From: Bacteroidales bacterium
GTDB taxonomy: Bacteria; Bacteroidota; Bacteroidia; Bacteroidales; Muribaculaceae
DNA length: 64,000 bases
Assembly: GCA_910575545.1 (NCBI GenBank)
Contig: CAJTFH010000007.1
Coordinates: 1 to 64,000, forward strand
Direction: 5' to 3'
Positions 59,155 through 64,000 of this stretch are shown here, in pieces; positions within the stretch are counted from its first letter, which is position 1, and each line of letters begins with the position of its first letter. Under the pieces are notes generated by a model that searched no databases, was not told the DNA's origin, and worked only from the letters and a program-made list of their open reading frames with translations. A program made the position numbers and the translations under genes.

Positions 59155-60321
59155 ATGCGCCTTACGTTATCGCTTGCAACGGTCATGATGTCATTGACCG
59201 CCATCACTTCCGATGCCATAGAAATAGTTTCCGGACCTTATCTGCAGAATGTGACCGACTGTGAGGCCACCGTTGTGTGGCGCACCGACAAGGATGCGCT
59301 GGCATGGGTGGAGACGGCGCCCGACGACAGCCTGAATTTCTACGCCGAGGAGCGTCCGAGGCATTATGAGACAGATATGGGACGCGCTGTGGTGGGAAAA
59401 CTGCATAAGGTGAGGCTAAAAGGGCTGGAAAGCGGTAAAACATACCGTTACAGGGTTTATTCGCATGAGATTGTTGACCAGCAGCCCAACCACATTGTTT
59501 ACGGAGGGATGGCGGCTACTGATGTCTACCGCCGTGAGCCTCTGAGATTCTCGACACGCGGTGTAAATTCCGGCAAGGTGAGTTTCTGTGTTGTCAATGA
59601 CATACACGGCGACACGGCCAGGTTGGGCGATATGCTGGGCAAAGTGAGAGAAGATGGGCGTGATTTCGTGTTGTTTAACGGCGATATGGTGAGCTACATG
59701 GACAGCGAGCAGCAGTTGTTCGACGGCTTTATCGACCGGTCGGTGGAACTGTTTGCCAACGAAATACCGTTTCAGATGGTGCGCGGCAACCATGAAAGCC
59801 GTGGCCGCTTCGCCCAGCGTTACATGGACTATTTCCCGACGGCGACCGACAAACCGTATTACACGTTTTCAGCCGGGCCGGTGTTTTTTGTGGTGCTCGA
59901 CGGAGGGGAGGATAAACCCGACAGCGACATTGAGTATGGGGGAACTTCGTTTTGCGACGCCTACCGCGCCGAACAGGCCGAATGGCTTGCCGGGGTTGTG
60001 GAGAGCGCGGAGTTCAGAAACGCGCCGTTCAGGGTGGTTGTGGTGCATGTGCCTCCGGTGCAGGACACATGGCACGGCCCGCTGCATGCCAAACAGCTCT
60101 TTCTGCCGGTTCTCAACAAGGCTGATGTCGATCTGATGCTTTGCGGTCATCTTCATTGCTACAGGTATAATGAGGCCGGAGTTGACGGAGCTGAGTTTCC
60201 GGTGCTGATCAACTCCAATATGGAGATGCTTGATGTGGAGGCCGACAACTCGACTATGAATGTGGTCAGGAAAGACCGCTACGGCAAAGAACTGGGCCGT
60301 TTTAAATTCTGTTCAGAATAA
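59155..60321 (+). CDS. Purple-acid-phosphatase-like metallophosphoesterase
   Basis: The 388-residue protein has a signal peptide, an N-terminal fibronectin-like domain (VSGPYLQNVTDCEATVVWRT, LKGLESGKTYRYRVYSHEI) and a metallophosphoesterase core with VNDIHGD, FNGDMVSY, MVRGNHESRG, VVVVHVPP and LCGHLHCYRY. These supply the two-metal site ligands. It cleaves phosphate esters in the periplasm; its place in this PUL may mean a phosphorylated substrate or general scavenging. Confidence 0.85.
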   Translation: MRLTLSLATVMMSLTAITSDAIEIVSGPYLQNVTDCEATVVWRTDKDALAWVETAPDDSLNFYAEERPRHYETDMGRAVVGKLHKVRLKGLESGKTYRYRVYSHEIVDQQPNHIVYGGMAATDVYRREPLRFSTRGVNSGKVSFCVVNDIHGDTARLGDMLGKVREDGRDFVLFNGDMVSYMDSEQQLFDGFIDRSVELFANEIPFQMVRGNHESRGRFAQRYMDYFPTATDKPYYTFSAGPVFFVVLDGGEDKPDSDIEYGGTSFCDAYRAEQAEWLAGVVESAEFRNAPFRVVVVHVPPVQDTWHGPLHAKQLFLPVLNKADVDLMLCGHLHCYRYNEAGVDGAEFPVLINSNMEMLDVEADNSTMNVVRKDRYGKELGRFKFCSE

Positions 60322-60343
60322 TAACCGACAAATATATCATCAC

Positions 60344-62587
60344 ATGAAATTTCAGATAGTTGCCGCTGCGGTGGCAATTGGTGCCGCCATCGGTGCGGCA
60401 GGTAGTCAGCCGGTGTATCTCGACACCACAAAGCCGTTGGAAGAGCGGGTAGAGGATGCTCTCGGACGGATGACCACAGAGGAGAAAGCGGCAATTATCC
60501 ACGCACAGTCGAAATTCAGTTCGGCAGGAGTGCCCAGACTGGGAATTCCGGAACTGTGGTGCACCGACGGCCCGCACGGCATCCGCCCGGACGTGTTCTG
60601 GGACGAATGGGATCAGGCCGGATGTACTAACGATTCATGCACGGCTTTTCCGGCCCTGACCTGTCTGGCCGCCACATGGAATCCGGAGATGTCGGCGCTA
60701 TATGGCCGGAGCATCGGCGAGGAGGCGCGTTATCGTGAGAAAGATGTGCTGTTAGGCCCGGGTGTGAATATATACCGGACACCTTTGAACGGACGTAACT
60801 TCGAGTATATGGGCGAAGACCCCTACCTGGCATCGGTGATGGTAGTGCCTTACATCAAGGGGGTGCAGAGCAACGGGGTAGCCACATGTGTGAAACATTA
60901 CGCACTTAACAACCAGGAATATCGCCGCCACACAACCGATGTGGATCTGAGCGACCGCGCTCTTTATGAAATTTATCTGCCGGCGTTCAAGGCGGCTGTT
61001 CAGGATGGGGGAACATGGTCGATCATGGGATCGTATAACCTTTACCAGGGGCGTCATGTGTGTCAGAACCCGCGGCTGCTCAAGGATATTCTCCGCGACG
61101 AGTGGGGGTTTGACGGGGTGGTGATCTCTGACTGGGGCGGTGTGCACGACACAGACCAGGTGATTTCAGGAGGCCTCGACCTTGAGTTCGGCTCATGGAC
61201 AAACGGACTGTCGGAAGGGATGAAAAACGCCTACGACAGCTATTTCATGGCCTATCCCTATCTTAAGCGGATCAGCGACGGTGTGGTTGACACTCAGGAA
61301 CTCGACCGGAAGGCTGCCAATGTGTTGCGGCTCATTTTCCGCACGGCCATGAATCAGGCTAAACCGTCCGGGTCAATGAACTCTCCCGAACATGTTGCCG
61401 CCGCACGCCGGATAGCCGGCGAGGGGATTGTGCTGCTCAAAAACAGCGGAAACATTCTGCCTCTTGACCTTGACGGTAAAAAGAAGATTGCCGTGATAGG
61501 GGAGAATGCCATAAAGATGATGACTGTGGGTGGCGGAAGCTCGTCGCTGAAGGCGCGCCGGGAGGTGTCGCCGCTTGACGGAATCAAAGCCCGCGCGGGC
61601 AAAGATGCCGAAGTGGTCTATGCACGCGGATATACGGGCGATCCGGTTGCCCAGCAGGACGGAATGAAGGTTCAGGACATATCCGACAGCCGCGACGCCG
61701 ATGCGTTGATTGCCGAAGCTGTGGCTGTGGCCCGCGACGCCGATTATGTGATTTATGTAGGTGGTCTCAACAAAGCCCCGCATCAGGACTGCGAGGATGC
61801 CGACCGCGAGGGTCTCGGCCTGCCGTATGGCCAGGACAGACTTATCTCGGCGCTGGCTGATGCCAACAAAAATCTGATTGTGGTTAATGTGTCGGGCAAT
61901 GCCGTGGCAATGCCGTGGCTCGATAAAGCGGCAGCTGTTGTCCAGGCGTGGTTTATCGGTTCGGAGGCCGGAAATGCTATTGCCGATATAGTTTCGGGCG
62001 ATGTGAACCCCTCGGGCAAACTGCCCTTCACCTTCCCGGCACGGCTTGAGGACTCGGGCGCGCATGCCGAAGGCGAGTATCCCGGCAACAAGGAGCAGCT
62101 TGCGGCCTCGAAACAGTGGGGCGACACCATCAAGGAATACTATAACGAGGATATTTTTGTGGGCTACCGCTGGGCCGACAAGAAAAAGACTACTCCGCTT
62201 TTCCCGTTCGGCCACGGTCTGAGCTACACCACATTCGAATATGGCAAACCGACAGCCGACAAAAAGGCTATGACTGCCGATGACACAATTACCTTCTCGG
62301 TAAACGTGAAGAACACCGGCGACCGCGAGGGTCAGGAGATTGTGCAGCTCTATATAGCCGACAAGAAATCGAGCCTTCCCCGCCCGGTCAAAGAGCTTAA
62401 AGGTTTCAAGAAAGTGAAACTCGCGCCCGGCGAGGAGCAGACGGTGAGCATCACCGTAGACAAGAGCGCGCTAAGTTTCTTCGACGACAGACAACACGCC
62501 TGGGTGGCCGAGCCCGGTAAGTTCGAAGCCATTATCGGCGCATCGTCGCGCGACATAAAAGGTGTTGTGAAGTTTGAATTGAAATAA
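60344..62587 (+). CDS. GH3 beta-glycosidase
   Basis: ATG 60344 gives 747 residues with a signal peptide. The N-terminal TIM barrel has KHYALNNQEYRRHTTDVDLS and the nucleophile Asp263 in VVISDWGGVHD. The alpha/beta sandwich follows (KKIAVIGENAIKMMTVGGGS), then a C-terminal fibronectin type III-like domain (REGQEIVQLYIADKKSSLPR). It removes beta-glucosyl or xylosyl units from oligosaccharides in the periplasm. Confidence 0.93.
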   Translation: MKFQIVAAAVAIGAAIGAAGSQPVYLDTTKPLEERVEDALGRMTTEEKAAIIHAQSKFSSAGVPRLGIPELWCTDGPHGIRPDVFWDEWDQAGCTNDSCTAFPALTCLAATWNPEMSALYGRSIGEEARYREKDVLLGPGVNIYRTPLNGRNFEYMGEDPYLASVMVVPYIKGVQSNGVATCVKHYALNNQEYRRHTTDVDLSDRALYEIYLPAFKAAVQDGGTWSIMGSYNLYQGRHVCQNPRLLKDILRDEWGFDGVVISDWGGVHDTDQVISGGLDLEFGSWTNGLSEGMKNAYDSYFMAYPYLKRISDGVVDTQELDRKAANVLRLIFRTAMNQAKPSGSMNSPEHVAAARRIAGEGIVLLKNSGNILPLDLDGKKKIAVIGENAIKMMTVGGGSSSLKARREVSPLDGIKARAGKDAEVVYARGYTGDPVAQQDGMKVQDISDSRDADALIAEAVAVARDADYVIYVGGLNKAPHQDCEDADREGLGLPYGQDRLISALADANKNLIVVNVSGNAVAMPWLDKAAAVVQAWFIGSEAGNAIADIVSGDVNPSGKLPFTFPARLEDSGAHAEGEYPGNKEQLAASKQWGDTIKEYYNEDIFVGYRWADKKKTTPLFPFGHGLSYTTFEYGKPTADKKAMTADDTITFSVNVKNTGDREGQEIVQLYIADKKSSLPRPVKELKGFKKVKLAPGEEQTVSITVDKSALSFFDDRQHAWVAEPGKFEAIIGASSRDIKGVVKFELK

Positions 62588-62614
62588 GCCCAACAACGAT
62601 TACCACTCTTGGTT

Positions 62615-64000
62615 ATGTGTTTTATAAAAGAAATCTCAAGAGTCTTCCTTTGCGTCAAAAGGTTGACGCTTTTGCGCGGTGGTGTAATAGCTCTCGCAAC
62701 GGCTTTTATTTATTTTGTTGCTGGTGCACAACCACGTGGCGATCAGAATTTTATTGACAGCCTGATGGGCGAGATGACTCTGAAAGAGAAGATCGGTCAG
62801 CTCAATCTGTTGAGCACAGGTTCGATAGTAACTACAAGCACGCCCAACGATGACAATGCCACCGAGAAAATCAGGCGTGGCGAGGTGGGAGCCGTGCTCA
62901 ATCTGCAAGGTGTGAAGAAAATAAGGGAGCTACAGGAGTTTGCTGTCAAAGAGACGCGGCTCGGTATTCCTATGTTTTTCGGCAAGGATGTGATTCACGG
63001 CTATGAGACATTGTTTCCGATTCCACTTGCGATGTCGTGTTCATGGGATATGGATGCCATTGAACGGATGGCCCGAATATCTGCGATAGAGGCGAGTGCC
63101 GACGGGTTGAACTGGACTTTCTCGCCTATGGTCGATATAAGCAAGGATGCCCGCTGGGGGCGTGTGGCCGAAGGTTCGGGCGAGGATCCTTGGCTTGGAG
63201 CTCAAATTGCCCGTGCAATGGTCAAAGGCTATCAGGGCGACAGTATGAACCGCAACGACGAGATAATGGCCTGTGTGAAACATTTTGCTCTTTATGGCGC
63301 ACCTGAGGGAGGACGCGACTATAACATGGTCGACATGAGCCGCAACCGTATGTTTAACGAATATTTTCTGCCGTATAAGGCAGCTGTGGAGGCGGGTGCA
63401 GCCAGTGTGATGAGTTCGTTCAACGATGTGAACGGAGTGCCGGCAACGGTGAGCCGCTGGCTTCTGACCGATCTGCTACGCGACCGGTGGAGATTTGACG
63501 GTTTTGTTACGACTGACAACACTGCCATAATGGAGCTCCCCGTCCATAGCATCGGCGACATAGAGACGGTGACGGCACGTGCGCTGAAAGCTGGAACTGA
63601 CCTCGACATGAATTCGCAGGCCTACATCGGCCAGCTCGAAAAAGCGGTTGTCGACGGACTTGTGAGCGAAGAGGATATTAACAGGGCATGTCGCCGTATA
63701 CTGGAGGCTAAAATGCGTCTGGGGCTTTTTGACAACCCCTTCAAGTATATCTCGGAAGATAGGGCTGCGACTGAGATATATACTCCATCTCACCGCAATG
63801 AAGCGCGGCGCATAGCGGCAAAAACTTTTGTGTTGCTGAAAAACAATGGCAATCTTTTGCCGCTTTCACCACAGGGGAGAATTGCCCTGATTGGCCCTCA
63901 TGGCAACGCGCGCACACAGATTACCGGCATGTGGAGCGGGGTGAGAAGTTACGAGCGATATGAAACCGTGTTTGAGGCGATGAAGCGTTTTCTGGATGGA
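62615..64000 (+). CDS. Second GH3 beta-glucosidase, 3' end beyond the window
   Basis: ATG 62615 opens 462 codons without a stop before the window ends. A signal peptide (LRGGVIALATAFIYFVAGAQ) is followed by the BglX-type barrel: MTLKEKIGQLNLLSTGSIVT, FGKDVIHGYETLFPIPLAMS, KHFALYGAPEGGRDYNMVDM, and the nucleophile Asp301 in VTTDNTAIMEL. The sandwich domain begins at KTFVLLKNNGNLLP. It lies 27 bases after the first GH3 gene. Confidence 0.92.
   Translation, partial: MCFIKEISRVFLCVKRLTLLRGGVIALATAFIYFVAGAQPRGDQNFIDSLMGEMTLKEKIGQLNLLSTGSIVTTSTPNDDNATEKIRRGEVGAVLNLQGVKKIRELQEFAVKETRLGIPMFFGKDVIHGYETLFPIPLAMSCSWDMDAIERMARISAIEASADGLNWTFSPMVDISKDARWGRVAEGSGEDPWLGAQIARAMVKGYQGDSMNRNDEIMACVKHFALYGAPEGGRDYNMVDMSRNRMFNEYFLPYKAAVEAGAASVMSSFNDVNGVPATVSRWLLTDLLRDRWRFDGFVTTDNTAIMELPVHSIGDIETVTARALKAGTDLDMNSQAYIGQLEKAVVDGLVSEEDINRACRRILEAKMRLGLFDNPFKYISEDRAATEIYTPSHRNEARRIAAKTFVLLKNNGNLLPLSPQGRIALIGPHGNARTQITGMWSGVRSYERYETVFEAMKRFLDG

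Noticed and set aside
1-64000. CRISPR array or restriction-modification system
   Set aside because: No regular repeat-spacer pattern or cas genes are seen; the D12 methylase has no neighbouring restriction endonuclease.

Overview
The window is a Bacteroidales chromosome segment, most like the Muribaculaceae/Bacteroidaceae. The signs are a SusC/SusD polysaccharide utilisation locus (PUL), ECF sigma/FecR signalling, TonB-type outer-membrane proteins and promoters of the TAnnTTTG type. A complete Mu-like transposable prophage of about 36 kb sits in the middle (8986-45038).

Left host arm (1-8985). On the minus strand lie a radical SAM/SPASM maturase cut short inside its SPASM domain, an unlisted small Cys-rich peptide gene with a Gly-Gly leader motif, an outer-membrane beta-barrel receptor, a stray SPASM C-terminus, a small secreted protein and a TPR membrane regulator. 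This looks like a partly decayed ribosomally made, modified peptide (RiPP) locus. On the plus strand follow a frameshifted LytS-type histidine kinase and an intact ECF sigma factor with its promoter and terminator.

Prophage. Its ends carry matching terminal sequences (TGTAT...ATACA) and 22-23 bp spaced repeats resembling MuA sites. The early plus-strand region holds a divergent HTH repressor with dyad operators, iteron-like repeats, a tRNA-like element, a MuA-type transposase, a MuB-type ATPase, a second ATPase and many small genes, then gpG-like and neck-like proteins and a lipoprotein moron. A minus-strand block (19.9-27.25 kb) carries a D12 adenine methylase, a ThyA-family enzyme whose specificity residue is Asp (predicting a dCMP-modifying enzyme), a small HTH protein, the MuF head protein with a putative C-terminal nuclease domain, the portal, a gp36-like protein and terminase. 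Between the modification genes and the head genes, the plus strand shows two promoter-to-terminator noncoding RNA candidates, one with a long nested stem and a pseudoknot-type terminator. The plus-strand late block (27.46-44.8 kb) has protease/scaffold, capsid, amidase, nested spanin genes, tail tube, a frameshifted tail chaperone, tape measure, a 2553-residue tail-tip/fibre protein and accessory genes.

Right host arm (45057-64000). The FecR anti-sigma factor resumes immediately after the prophage, followed by an STN-domain SusC, SusD, a DUF1735/F5-8C surface lipoprotein, a secreted protein with a sorting-type C-terminus, an acetylesterase, a GH36-like alpha-galactosidase, a GH5 lipoprotein, a purple-acid-phosphatase-like enzyme and two GH3 enzymes (the last cut by the window edge). 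The prophage therefore separates the sigma factor from the anti-sigma factor and transporter that would control it. The enzyme set suggests a galactosylated, acetylated beta-linked hemicellulose or glucan as substrate; that is inference.
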